The position numbers were made by a program, and so were the translations under genes. 64,000 bases of DNA. Origin: JAXGZG01 sp040771825. Its GTDB lineage: Bacteria > Bacillota > Sulfobacillia > Fermentithermobacillales > Fermentithermobacillaceae. Where the stretch lies: positions 372,001 to 436,000 of the forward strand of contig JAXGZG010000001.1 in NCBI GenBank assembly GCA_040771825.1. The letters are read 5' to 3'. This document shows positions 28,395-37,450 of this stretch, in pieces. Below the pieces are notes generated by a model. That model did no database searches. It was given only the letters and a program-made list of their open reading frames with translations, and had not been told where the DNA came from. Position 1 is the stretch's first letter, and each line of letters starts with the position of its first letter.

Positions 28395-30520
28395 TGGAAC
28401 TCTTTCCTAGAGATCAGGTTGTGGGCATATTTCGGGGGTTTAGCGAGGGCGGTCTTGAGTTCCATGCGGACCTGGTCTTTCCATATCGCAGTGAGTTTCA
28501 GTCCATTCCAATGCACGGCCAGTTCGTCCTGGTACAGCTAGAGGGAAACGGCGAGGCTGTGCTAGGCAGGATATCCTCGTTATCGGCCGACGGAAAACTT
28601 GCCACGAGTCCTGGTGAGGACTTCAGCTTGCGTGCTGTTAACGATGATAGGGAGGTTCCTGAAGACCTGCGAGAGCAGTACCTAAAATACAGGGTCAACA
28701 TAAGGGTGCTGGGTGTGTTGCGCTCCGTCCAAGATAAACTGACTTTTGTCCCTTCCCAGCGCAGGTTGCCCCATGTGGGGAGCAAAGTTGCGTTTCTTGG
28801 CGGCGACGTTCTTCGGGAGGTTGCAGGTCATAACCGTAGCGGCGCTCCCTTGGGCCACTTCGCTCTTGGGGAGTTCGTCTATGCCGGGGGCGATAGTACC
28901 CTCAAACTAGAGGACTGGATGAGAATTCGGACGCCCGACGTTGTCCCCAAGTTTGATGTCTCGAAACTAGTATCTCGCAGATCGTTCATATTCGCTCGAG
29001 CGGGTTTCGGTAAATCCAATTTGGCCAAACTCCTCTTTAGCGGCTTGTATGCGACTGCTCCTCAGATAGAAACGAGAACGGGCGGGAAGGTGCCTGTGGG
29101 GACCATCGTCTTTGACATCGACGGCGAGTACTTTTGGCCGGATGTGCACAACCGGCCGGGGCTGTGCGATGTTGAAGCGCTTGAAGACAAGGTAGTGGTG
29201 TTCACCAACCGAGAAGCCCCCAGCGCCTTCTACGGCTCTTTCGTGGCGGGCGGCATTAAGCTGGATATTCGCCGCTTCAGGCCTGCTGATGTGATGTCTA
29301 TAGCCTTATCCCAAGACAAGCAGGATCAGCAGAACGTGAGGAAACTCAAGGGCATGAACGATGCTGACTGGAAGGCGTTGGTGGACGCAATCTACCGGGA
29401 TAAGAACGCTACGGATCTTGAAGTGGTGATGGGTCTGCTCAAGTTGGAAAAGGGGCAGGAAGCCGAGGCCCTTGCGGCTCGGGCAAACGTTACCACGGTT
29501 CTTAGCATGCTTCACGATCCCAGCAATCAGACCATCGATACCCTCGTGGAATGCCTCAGGGCCGGCAAGCTGGTGATTTTTGATGTCTCACAGATGAGAG
29601 GGCAACCGGCCCTCATTCTGTCGGGTCTCATACTTCAGAGGATCTTCGATATTAACCAGCAGGAGTTCATCAAGAAGGAGCCCCGCCACATACCTACCAT
29701 AGCGGTGCTGGAGGAGGCCCAGACTGTACTGGGCGATGCCAGGTTGACCAACGACAGCCCCTACGTGGCGTGGGTGAAGGAAGGCAGAAAGTACGATCTT
29801 GGCGCAGTCCTCATAACCCAGCAGCCGGGCAGCATCGCATCGGAGTTGCTGAGCCAAGGGGACAACTGGTTTGCTTTTCACCTGCTATCAGAAGGGGACC
29901 TGATGTCTGTCAGAAGGGCTAACGCTCACTTCAGCAACGATCTTCTGAGCAGTCTTCTGAACGAGCCTATCCCCGGTCATGTTGTGTTTTGGAGCAGCGT
30001 TGGGGGCACGCCGTATCCGCTTCCCATTCGGATTCTGTCGTTTGAAGAACTCCACAAAGTAAGAGATCGCGAGCGGCGCAAAGGGCCCGCCGAGCGGAGT
30101 TTTGCGCTTGGGATTCGAGAGCGTCAGGAGACAGACCGTAGGGCAATCCAAGAAGAACTTGAGCCGGGCGAAGGGATGATCGTTGACTCCGAGGGAGAAG
30201 AGCAGGTAGACGATTTGGAGATGAAGATTCGCCGCGCTATCAGACAGTTTGGGAAGTCGGTGGCGCTTCAGCGACTCAGGACTTACAAGCGCACGCCCTA
30301 CAGGGCAATAGTCACTGAGCTGGAGAACGGGCTCATTGGCATAGCCGACAGCACTGACAAAAACAAAATCGCCTACGCCAACGTGCCTAGGGCATTAGAT
30401 GAAGCCGTTGGGGCGCAAAACAAGGAATGGCATACGGAAACAGAGCGTGGTAGGAGGGACCCATCGAGGAATACGGTCTGGGTGGTGCTTGGGCCGGAAA
30501 AGGCTAAGGGTCCTATGTGA
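28394..30520 (+). CDS. herA: HerA-like DNA translocase
   Basis: A 708-residue HerA/FtsK-superfamily ATPase. An N-terminal HAS-barrel-like region (1-180) is followed by Walker A RAGFGKSN (202-209), Walker B PTIAVLEEA (434-442), a sensor ITQQPGSI, and the arginine-rich end of the motor. The C-terminal 120 residues are charged and may contact the partner. HerA forms a hexamer that pumps double-stranded DNA into NurA. AGGAGG lies 8 bases before the ATG at 28394, coupling it to nurA. Confidence 0.9.
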   Translation: MELFPRDQVVGIFRGFSEGGLEFHADLVFPYRSEFQSIPMHGQFVLVQLEGNGEAVLGRISSLSADGKLATSPGEDFSLRAVNDDREVPEDLREQYLKYRVNIRVLGVLRSVQDKLTFVPSQRRLPHVGSKVAFLGGDVLREVAGHNRSGAPLGHFALGEFVYAGGDSTLKLEDWMRIRTPDVVPKFDVSKLVSRRSFIFARAGFGKSNLAKLLFSGLYATAPQIETRTGGKVPVGTIVFDIDGEYFWPDVHNRPGLCDVEALEDKVVVFTNREAPSAFYGSFVAGGIKLDIRRFRPADVMSIALSQDKQDQQNVRKLKGMNDADWKALVDAIYRDKNATDLEVVMGLLKLEKGQEAEALAARANVTTVLSMLHDPSNQTIDTLVECLRAGKLVIFDVSQMRGQPALILSGLILQRIFDINQQEFIKKEPRHIPTIAVLEEAQTVLGDARLTNDSPYVAWVKEGRKYDLGAVLITQQPGSIASELLSQGDNWFAFHLLSEGDLMSVRRANAHFSNDLLSSLLNEPIPGHVVFWSSVGGTPYPLPIRILSFEELHKVRDRERRKGPAERSFALGIRERQETDRRAIQEELEPGEGMIVDSEGEEQVDDLEMKIRRAIRQFGKSVALQRLRTYKRTPYRAIVTELENGLIGIADSTDKNKIAYANVPRALDEAVGAQNKEWHTETERGRRDPSRNTVWVVLGPEKAKGPM

Positions 30521-30712
30521 GGTAGGCCTGGTTGTAGTTGTAGCGATGCGGCTAGACCCCATCCCGCCTTTCGGCGGCGCCCCGTGGGATGAAAGTGGGG
30601 CTATTTTCGGCGAGGGCGCTCTTGCCCGAACTTGTGTTCCCCACACTGTGTGTCGGGGTAAGCCCTCTATCATAAAGGTGTGACTTAATCGCATTTTGAG
30701 GAGGGCGAGAGC

Positions 30713-31420
30713 ATGGGGGGCTTTTTCGATGAAGTGCTAGTCAAGATTTGTCCTGAAGTTGCCGGCGGCGACAGTCTGAACCTGCTCAACGTCTTCTACG
30801 GAGCTGAACTCATCCGTCGGGGTGTCCTTTTGGAGGGCCTCCGGATTTGGGGCAGGGTGGCCCCCTGGGGGAGCAGGGAGGTGGTCCTAGCCTCCAAGTT
30901 GGTTGACCTTGACATGTTGCTCAACGCAGTGGCCGAGCAGTACCATGGCGGTTTTGGTAAGCGTGGCAAAGACGGTTTTACCGATCTGGTAGCCGGGGCC
31001 CTCTTGGGGCCAAGAGTGACTCTGGTGCCGGAGTTCTACGAGCGGGCAGGTTGTTTCGTTACGAGAGTAGTGGGAACCAAGTATGAGGGCAGGGATGACT
31101 ACCTTTCAGAGGTTTCTGCCGGGGATTACGTTCGCTTGTGGCATGAAGAAGACAACCGTTACGACTCTATGGCGGTGAAAGTGGCGGCCAAGAGCGGGTA
31201 TGGATGGTATGAGCTTGGCTACGTGCGCCGCCCTATTGCCAGCAAGTTGGCGCGTAGGATAATGAACGGCGCCGTGATGGAGGGCGAGATCGCGGTGCTT
31301 TTTGGGGAAGAGGTTGACCCAAACGAGAGGGTGTACGTGAAGGTGAGGGTGTTGGAGGGAGTGGGGGAGGTTCAGGTGCCCAGCAAGGAGGCAGGGAAAT
31401 ACACCGTCACAGGAGGCTAA
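30713..31420 (+). CDS. HIRAN-domain protein
   Basis: A 235-residue protein. Residues 114-220 form a HIRAN domain: FVTRVVGTKYEGR, GDYVRLWHEEDNRYDSMAVKV (key E, N, D and A positions present), then YELGYVRRPIASKLA. HIRAN domains recognise stalled-fork or 3'-end DNA structures. The N-terminal 110 residues are unassigned. GAGGAGG precedes the ATG. It follows herA by about 190 bases on the same strand. A free-standing HIRAN beside NurA-HerA suggests it reads DNA ends for that motor; this is inference. Confidence 0.8.
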   Translation: MGGFFDEVLVKICPEVAGGDSLNLLNVFYGAELIRRGVLLEGLRIWGRVAPWGSREVVLASKLVDLDMLLNAVAEQYHGGFGKRGKDGFTDLVAGALLGPRVTLVPEFYERAGCFVTRVVGTKYEGRDDYLSEVSAGDYVRLWHEEDNRYDSMAVKVAAKSGYGWYELGYVRRPIASKLARRIMNGAVMEGEIAVLFGEEVDPNERVYVKVRVLEGVGEVQVPSKEAGKYTVTGG

Positions 31421-31444
31421 TCTAAAGGCGAGGTGTGAAGAACG

Positions 31445-31897
31445 TTGCGATTGACCAGGGAGGGGCTGGATTCGCTTCCGATTGGTTTCTGCGTTTCAGC
31501 CTCCGAGGTTTCTGCACTTTCGGGGCAGAACAGGGTAAAGGGGATTCACCCATTGCCAGGAGAGCCACGCTCCGTCGCAGTCCTGGCGACTCTTCAGGAA
31601 GGGCAGTATCCAAACGAATGGTTGGACCCGTCACACGAAGCCTTGTTGTACTGCCTAGAAGGACGCATTGACCGTGGCTCAAGGCAGAAGGTGTATAACC
31701 GAGAATGGAAATCGAACCAGGAGGTTGCTGGGTCTGGCTACAATACGTATCCGGTTCACGTTTTCTGGCGAACTTCTAGGCGCTCATCCTATGAGTATGC
31801 AGGCAAGTATGCATTTAGAGGGTGGGTGGAGGTTGGTGTACATCAGGCATTCCTGTTGAGAAGGATGGTCAAGACAGGCGACCCGCAGGGCTCTTGA
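31445..31897 (+). CDS. Small protein with SRA/PUA-like features
   Basis: A 150-residue protein starting at a TTG with GAGGTG 9 bases upstream. The segment YPNEWLDPSHEALLYCLEG through YPVHVFWR and SYEYAGKYAFRGWVE resembles the beta-barrel of SRA-like modified-base readers often fused to HNH nucleases (pattern NxWLD, then PVxVF, then YxYxGxF). No nuclease residues are visible. The next gene looks like a decayed HNH-family protein, so the two may once have been a reader-nuclease pair. The domain call is tentative. Confidence 0.45.
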   Translation: MRLTREGLDSLPIGFCVSASEVSALSGQNRVKGIHPLPGEPRSVAVLATLQEGQYPNEWLDPSHEALLYCLEGRIDRGSRQKVYNREWKSNQEVAGSGYNTYPVHVFWRTSRRSSYEYAGKYAFRGWVEVGVHQAFLLRRMVKTGDPQGS

Positions 31898-32057
31898 CAC
31901 GTCTTGGGGCGCTGCCTGCAGGGTATGTCGTGCCATTTTTGCTATAGGGGTCCCTTCGATATGGATGTCACCTTTGTCGCTTCCGTCTGCTATTGAGACG
32001 GTAGGCGAGCTCTCATGTTGTTGCTGTTTTCCGAGTGTCCCATCTAGGAGGAGCGCC

Positions 32058-33052
32058 ACGGAGGGCAAAACCTGCAGCGATTACTGGCTTGATATCGTGT
32101 ACCACGGAAGGAAGTCATCATCGTACAAGTTCGCGCTTGGCTTTGCCCTGGGCAGGTTTGTTGATCGGGGCAAGCGCCTTGTGAGTTACGCGGAGCTGGC
32201 AGATGCTTTCCTGGACATCTGTGCGGAACGGCTGACCGCATGCAAACCCCAAATGTCTAATCCAGGACATTCGACAGTTGTGGAGCAGGTTATCAGACTG
32301 CGGGCGCAGGGGACTGTGACTCGGGATAAGGCCATTGAGATCGTCCAACAGCGAGCATTTCGTTATGTGATTCAGTCATTTCACATAGTCCGCGGTGGTC
32401 CTGTCCCGGTGCGATTTTTCGAGGCAGACGGGCAATCACTTGAGCTGACTGATTGCGTGTATGAGGTATTCTCGCCTCCTAGCCGTGATCACGTACTATC
32501 TGAGATGAAATCGGCCTGGGCCAGCCTGGAGGACTCATTTGCCAGAAGAGTGGTTTCAGGTGTGGTGAGTAGTGTCAGGCAACACGAAAGTGTCGGAGAG
32601 TCAGCGCTTCTGTCAGGTGGTGAGCTAGGACAAAGCGATGTGAGAAAGGTTATTGAAGGCTCCGCGACGCTTGACCCAACGTCGCAGCGCATATGGCACC
32701 GGCTTACAGCTGAGATCCGCAAGGCTACCAAGGCAGTGAACGCTGCAGGCTCGATGCTTTTCGAGCCGGGGAATATCAGGCTGCTCGGCGGTTGGCGCAG
32801 AGTGCGGACGAACTGGAGAAGCTAACCAAAACCGTGTCTAGCGTGGCTAATGAGTGTGAAGCGGTGATGGCAGCAGACCACTTTGACATGAGTAATTGGC
32901 CGGCCAAGGCGGCGGGTAGAAGACGCCCAACCAAGTTTGTTAGTCCCGGGAAGGTAGAGGACAGCCACGATCGGCCTGCTGACGGGGGGAGCGTCTCTGC
33001 GCGCGAACTTACCCCTCAGCAACTACGAACCGATTCTTCGAGTCCTTGTTGA
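32058..33052 (+). pseudogene. Decayed HNH-family restriction-type gene
   Basis: The best ribosome site, AGGAGG (32046-32051), is followed after six bases by ACG where an ATG would be expected, then EGKTCSDYWLDIVYHGR, YKFALGFALGRFV, RLVSYAELADAFL: the N-terminal domain seen in HNH endonuclease-type proteins (DYW, YKFAL). The frame runs on with FHIVRGGPVPVRFFEADG but loses sense near 32755; the sensible continuation is one frame over (LDAFRAGEYQAARRLAQSAD), ending at 33052. So a start-codon change plus a frameshift are implied. An alternative ATG at 31965 would add a Cys/Ser-rich leader. No HNH motif is visible. Confidence 0.5.
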
Positions 33053-33311
33053 GGAAGGAGGTTCGGCGTCGGTGGTGCATGTGCTGAAGCAGATAGGCCT
33101 CGAGATGAACAACCGCTTGACTCCGGCTGATTTGGAGGCCACGCGATCATCCCCTCACGAGCAGAAATGGCGGAACCGGGCCAAGTGGGCTAGGCAGAAT
33201 CTTGTTCTAGAAGGCTTTCTGAAAAGCGACTCACCGCGCGGGCTGTGGGAGATCACCGAATCGGGGCGCCGGGAGCTTGACAGACTCAGATCTGCTGCCG
33301 TAGTTGGGTAG
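32997..33311 (+). CDS. Winged-helix protein, Mrr N-terminal-like
   Basis: About 104 residues. The fold starts at NLPLSNYEPILRVLVEEGG, then RLTPADLEATRSSPHEQKWRNRAKWARQNLVLEGFLK and GLWEITESGRREL, the pattern of the winged-helix domain at the N-terminus of Mrr-type restriction enzymes. No ATG, GTG or TTG precedes the fold in frame; a CTG at 32997 with GGGGGGAG 5-6 bases upstream is the best start. Alternatively it is the C-terminal end of the decayed gene before it. It could regulate or target the cassette downstream. Confidence 0.5.
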   Translation: MRANLPLSNYEPILRVLVEEGGSASVVHVLKQIGLEMNNRLTPADLEATRSSPHEQKWRNRAKWARQNLVLEGFLKSDSPRGLWEITESGRRELDRLRSAAVVG

Positions 33312-33443
33312 CACAAACATGTACAGCTTGGATGGTGGACAGTCGCAATACCCGATCACAGGCCATAGGGCATGAGCCTACTCCACAAGTTTTGTGCTTT
33401 GCGCTGGCACCTTTGAGGGAAGTCATCCTTGCCCCACGCAGGA

Positions 33444-33472
33444 TTGACCTGCATAGATGTTGAAGAACATAT
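33444..33472 (+). promoter_or_regulatory. Possible promoter for the DUF499 operon
   Basis: TTGACC (33444-33449) is separated by 17 bases from ACATAT (33467-33472), upstream of the DUF499 start at 33580. The match to sigma-70-type boxes is only fair, and the 268-base gap is the one long non-coding stretch before the cassette. Confidence 0.3.
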
Positions 33473-33579
33473 GGAATCTATACCCTGTTTGCATCTGGTT
33501 GCCCCCGGCTTCCACATACCGGCAACTACGGTGCTATTTGGGATGCGCGAGCGATTGTAGTAGATTGGAGGGCGCAGTC

Positions 33580-36500
33580 GTGAAGTCAATACTTGAGGCG
33601 TGCCAGCCTCGTCCCGAAATCCTCGAAGGACGATTCAACCCTGAGGTGTTCACTGCATCGCTTGGTCCAGTTGCACAATATTACCGAACAGGAAAATCAC
33701 CGCTGGACAGCATATATACCGACGCAGAGATGTTCTTCAGGGACGCAACCTATCCGACTCAGGGAATGCGTACGGTGGTTTCCGATGTCTTCAGGCGGAT
33801 TGCAGGTGATCCCTCTGCTCCTGCCATTCACAGGCTGGAGACGGCGTTCGGGGGTGGCAAGACACATGCTCTTATCGCCTGTACGCACTTGGCGCACCGT
33901 GGGACTGAGCTGTCAGATGTCGCCAAGCCATTGATTGATCCGCAGTTCCTTCCGCAACCGGGATCCGTTTCGGTGATTGCGATTATGGGTGATGAAATCC
34001 CAGTCCACAAACCCCAGGCGAATGTCCTTGTGCCCTATACTCTCTGGGGGGAGATCGCTTACCAGATTGGCGGTGAGGTTCTCTACGATCAACTCAAGGA
34101 TGAGGTCACTTCATTTGCAGCGCCAGGTGCGAGTTTTTTGACAAGGGTTCTTGCAGGTCGGAAAGTTCTAATCATGCTTGACGAATTGGCACAATATGCC
34201 GCCCGACTCAATGCGGCCCATAGTCAGGGTTCTGAACAACTTGCTGCGTTCCTAATGGGCCTACATACATATGCGAGATCACGAACGGGAGTCTCCGTTG
34301 TACTGACTTTGGCCGGTAGGTTTGACGCGTTTTCCAAGCAGACTCAACGGCTTGCCAAGCTGCTTGCCGATGTGCAGGGAAAAGACGCCAGCGCGATCAG
34401 CGAAGATGAAGCTCTTCAGATGGGCGAGCAAGCGTTGATAGACGTTAGTAGTGTTGTCGCTAGGGACGCGGTGCCTCTTGTTCCTGTTCAGGCAAGCGAG
34501 ATAGCCTCAGTGCTAGGGAAAAGACTCTTCGTTGCGATCGACAAGACTGCCGCCGAAGCCGTGGCTGATGAGTATGCGGATATGTACCGCAAGAACATAT
34601 CTTCGCTTCCAGAAGGGGCAACCGCACAAAACTCAAGGGAGCGCATGGTTGCTACTTACCCGTTTCACCCCACACTGCTTGACTATCTTTCGAACAAGCT
34701 TTCCGAGGTGGAAAACTTCCAGGGGACCAGGGGTGTTCTTCGGGTGTTGTCTTTGGCGGTAAAGAGCATATGGGAGAAGCAGTTATCTCTCCCTATGATC
34801 CATGTCTGCCATATTGACCTCCGAAATGACCGAGTTTCGGCTGAGATCCTAGGCCGCACGGGCAACTCGGAACTCCAGAATGTTGTTAACGCTGATGTTG
34901 GCGGTGTGGATACAGGCAACCTTGAAAGCGGTCGTAGCAATGCACAGGCTTTGGATTATGCGAACCCTCACCCAAAGGGCTTTCCAATGCACGAGTATGC
35001 GTGGAGGACCGTGCTTCTGAATAGCTTGGTTGGACAGAACGAGGGGCTTTCGTCAAGGGTTTTTGGAGTTTCGGAACAGGATGCTCTTTATCAAACCTCT
35101 TTTCCCGGACTCACGCCGAGTCAACTCAGGGATGCGCTGAAACAGATAGAGGACTACGCATTCTACTTGAAGCGAGATCAAGGGAAATACTACGCAAGCA
35201 TGGCGCCAACTATCAACAATATCCTTTCCCGTATCAGAAAGACTATCAGTAGGGACGAGATAGAGCAGATATTGCGTTCGTCTGCCCAAAAGGTTGTCTC
35301 TGGGGCCCAGGGAACTTTCGAAATTGAACACGATGTGTCGCGCCCCGAAGATATTCCTGATCGGGTGGGACGGCCCATAATTGCCCTCGTATCATTGAAT
35401 GCCGGAGTCATGGATATTGACGAGATGATCACAACCAAGGGACCAAACAAGCCGCGCGAGTACCAAAACCTCGTGATTCTCCTGGTGCCCGAGACAGTCG
35501 TGACCAAGGTTGGAGGAGGTCAGGCTGCCCTCTTTAGAAGCGAAGAGGGGACAGCGAGAAGCAGCATGGACCGTCTAGAGGCTACGGCGCGGTTCGTCGC
35601 CGCTATGCGCAAACTCGAGAAAGCGCCTCAAGCATACGGGGTTGCTGCTAGTCGGCTTGGAGAGGATAGTTACAAGCGTCGGTCTGCAGAGCGCAACAAC
35701 GCTTTATTGACAGAAGTATCTGCCGCCTACACTCGCTTCTACCATCCTTCAACTACCGGCCACATAATGTGTCGGGACGTCCGGACAGTCACCGGGGAGG
35801 GTGGCAAGGCTTTCCTGGAGCAGATACGTGAGGATTTAGCAGATGATGTTGAGCTTCTAGGCTCTAAGAGTACAAAACAATCTGACCTAACAAACCTCTC
35901 ACGGCTGTTCTTCCCAAGCAAGGATGTTGACACGGTCCAAGTGGATGAGATCTGGAAGAGATTCCTTTCCTGGCGAGACTGGCCAATGCTTGAGGCTCCC
36001 GAGGTTTGCGAACAGCTGATCAGAGTGGGCGTACAGAAGGGGGTTTGGTACGCCTTCAGAATGGACAATTCCGGGAGCACGGTTCCGTCTGAGCTCTACC
36101 ATAGGGATAAGGAAGTGCCCATGGGTGTCAGCCTAACTGACAATGGTTATTGGCTGTTGACCCCCGAAGGAGCTAAGAAGCGCGGTTGGGTTAATGCTCC
36201 TAAGGTAGACAAGGTGAAGGTAAAGACGACAATTGCTGACGCCCTTAGGCAATCGGGTGCCGCCAATGTCACGTCGGTGCAGCAGCATGTGAAGGATATC
36301 TACGGAGAACTGCCCGATTCTGATTTCCGCGAAGCTCTATCCTCGCTGCTTAGGGATGAACAGCTCATGGCCTACACGGGTACGTTGAAGCAAATCGACA
36401 AGCCTACGCTTATTAGCGGGGTGGGGGCAGCCATGTATTTGCCTCATCCCAACGACGTCATCATCATGCGGAGTGAAGCGTCCAGAAGAGGTTGGCTCAT

Positions 36501-36837
36501 ACAGCCAGCTTCAGGTCTTCATCTATCGGGCAAGGATGGTGCAGCTCGCCTCATGCCGCTTCTCCGCCAGATAGGGACCTTCTACAAGAGAGGAGCAAAG
36601 ACCAACATTGGATCGTTGGATTTGGCCGAGATGGAACTAAAGACGGGAGGGGGACGCATCCGGGTTCAGCTGACTGACGTCCAGGCAGAGTCAGTGAAGA
36701 ACCTTGACGAGTTCTTTGAGGTTCTAGACAGGCTAGTCAGGCTTGGCCCTAACACAGAGGCTTACCTTGATATTGCTGAGCCAGATCAAGGCTGCCCGTT
36801 TGTACAGGCGCTGACTAAGAAGGGTGAGACGCGATGA
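33580..36837 (+). CDS. DUF499 family ATPase of an anti-phage cassette
   Basis: A 1085-residue protein of the DUF499 (COG1483) type. The P-loop is AFGGGKTHALIA (GGGKTH at 91-96), the hallmark of the family; Walker B is VLIMLDELAQYA (196-206). The rest is large and mostly helical, with a C-terminal domain (about 960-1085) of its own. DUF499 genes are characteristically paired with DUF1156 methylases and helicases in defence islands, and are thought to be BrxC-like motors. The GTG at 33580 has GGAGG 8 bases upstream. It overlaps the next gene by ATGA. Confidence 0.88.
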   Translation: MKSILEACQPRPEILEGRFNPEVFTASLGPVAQYYRTGKSPLDSIYTDAEMFFRDATYPTQGMRTVVSDVFRRIAGDPSAPAIHRLETAFGGGKTHALIACTHLAHRGTELSDVAKPLIDPQFLPQPGSVSVIAIMGDEIPVHKPQANVLVPYTLWGEIAYQIGGEVLYDQLKDEVTSFAAPGASFLTRVLAGRKVLIMLDELAQYAARLNAAHSQGSEQLAAFLMGLHTYARSRTGVSVVLTLAGRFDAFSKQTQRLAKLLADVQGKDASAISEDEALQMGEQALIDVSSVVARDAVPLVPVQASEIASVLGKRLFVAIDKTAAEAVADEYADMYRKNISSLPEGATAQNSRERMVATYPFHPTLLDYLSNKLSEVENFQGTRGVLRVLSLAVKSIWEKQLSLPMIHVCHIDLRNDRVSAEILGRTGNSELQNVVNADVGGVDTGNLESGRSNAQALDYANPHPKGFPMHEYAWRTVLLNSLVGQNEGLSSRVFGVSEQDALYQTSFPGLTPSQLRDALKQIEDYAFYLKRDQGKYYASMAPTINNILSRIRKTISRDEIEQILRSSAQKVVSGAQGTFEIEHDVSRPEDIPDRVGRPIIALVSLNAGVMDIDEMITTKGPNKPREYQNLVILLVPETVVTKVGGGQAALFRSEEGTARSSMDRLEATARFVAAMRKLEKAPQAYGVAASRLGEDSYKRRSAERNNALLTEVSAAYTRFYHPSTTGHIMCRDVRTVTGEGGKAFLEQIREDLADDVELLGSKSTKQSDLTNLSRLFFPSKDVDTVQVDEIWKRFLSWRDWPMLEAPEVCEQLIRVGVQKGVWYAFRMDNSGSTVPSELYHRDKEVPMGVSLTDNGYWLLTPEGAKKRGWVNAPKVDKVKVKTTIADALRQSGAANVTSVQQHVKDIYGELPDSDFREALSSLLRDEQLMAYTGTLKQIDKPTLISGVGAAMYLPHPNDVIIMRSEASRRGWLIQPASGLHLSGKDGAARLMPLLRQIGTFYKRGAKTNIGSLDLAEMELKTGGGRIRVQLTDVQAESVKNLDEFFEVLDRLVRLGPNTEAYLDIAEPDQGCPFVQALTKKGETR

Positions 36838-37436
36838 ACCAGGACGGTTCTTCAAGCTCTGCCGCTCTCCTCGGCAAGGTGAAGGTGCTTATTGCCGAGT
36901 ATCCTTGGGTGCTCAGGGTTACAGATCTAAAAGGTAAGCCGGCGCCCGTGCTTGTTGTGAAAGAATGGGTCATTCAACCTGAGTCATCAGGTGAGCAGCT
37001 GCCCAATCCTCGCAGAAGGCCAGTGCTACGAGAAAGAGGGAGCATATACGGTCAGTCCCTCAGACGGTGTCTACCGGTCATCCGTTCTATGATGAGCCGT
37101 GTATGTGATCCGGCCGGAATTCCATTGGAACTACACAAAGTCTTTAGCAACGGACGGATAGAACTTCGCGGGAACCTTCCGTTAGATGAGGAGACAGGTG
37201 CTAAGCTAGCCCTTGTATCGAAACTTCAGGAGCGCGTAGAAGATTTGGATAGAGTGGAACTTATTGCGCTACGGATCGACCAGTTTACTAGAGAAGAAGC
37301 CATGTACTGGCTTGCTCGCATTGCTCACTACGGCCCTGCGGAAAGCAGGTGGGCGTGTGCAGGAATGCGGATTTTGCTCGGGGGCCAACCGGGCGACAAG
37401 GCTATACCAGGGATGCTATCTCAACTGAGGCGGTAG
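36834..37436 (+). CDS. Small accessory protein of the DUF499/DUF1156 cassette
   Basis: A 200-residue protein I cannot name with certainty (a DUF3780- or DUF7680-like place in the cassette). It is basic in the first half (PRRRPVLRERGSIYGQSLRR) and ends with a helical part (EEAMYWLARIAHYGPAESRW). It overlaps DUF499 by four bases (ATGA) and is followed 14 bases later by the methylase start, so the three proteins are made together. No catalytic motif is visible; I suspect an adaptor between ATPase and methylase. Confidence 0.65.
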   Translation: MNQDGSSSSAALLGKVKVLIAEYPWVLRVTDLKGKPAPVLVVKEWVIQPESSGEQLPNPRRRPVLRERGSIYGQSLRRCLPVIRSMMSRVCDPAGIPLELHKVFSNGRIELRGNLPLDEETGAKLALVSKLQERVEDLDRVELIALRIDQFTREEAMYWLARIAHYGPAESRWACAGMRILLGGQPGDKAIPGMLSQLRR

Positions 37437-37450
37437 CCGGAGGGATCAGA

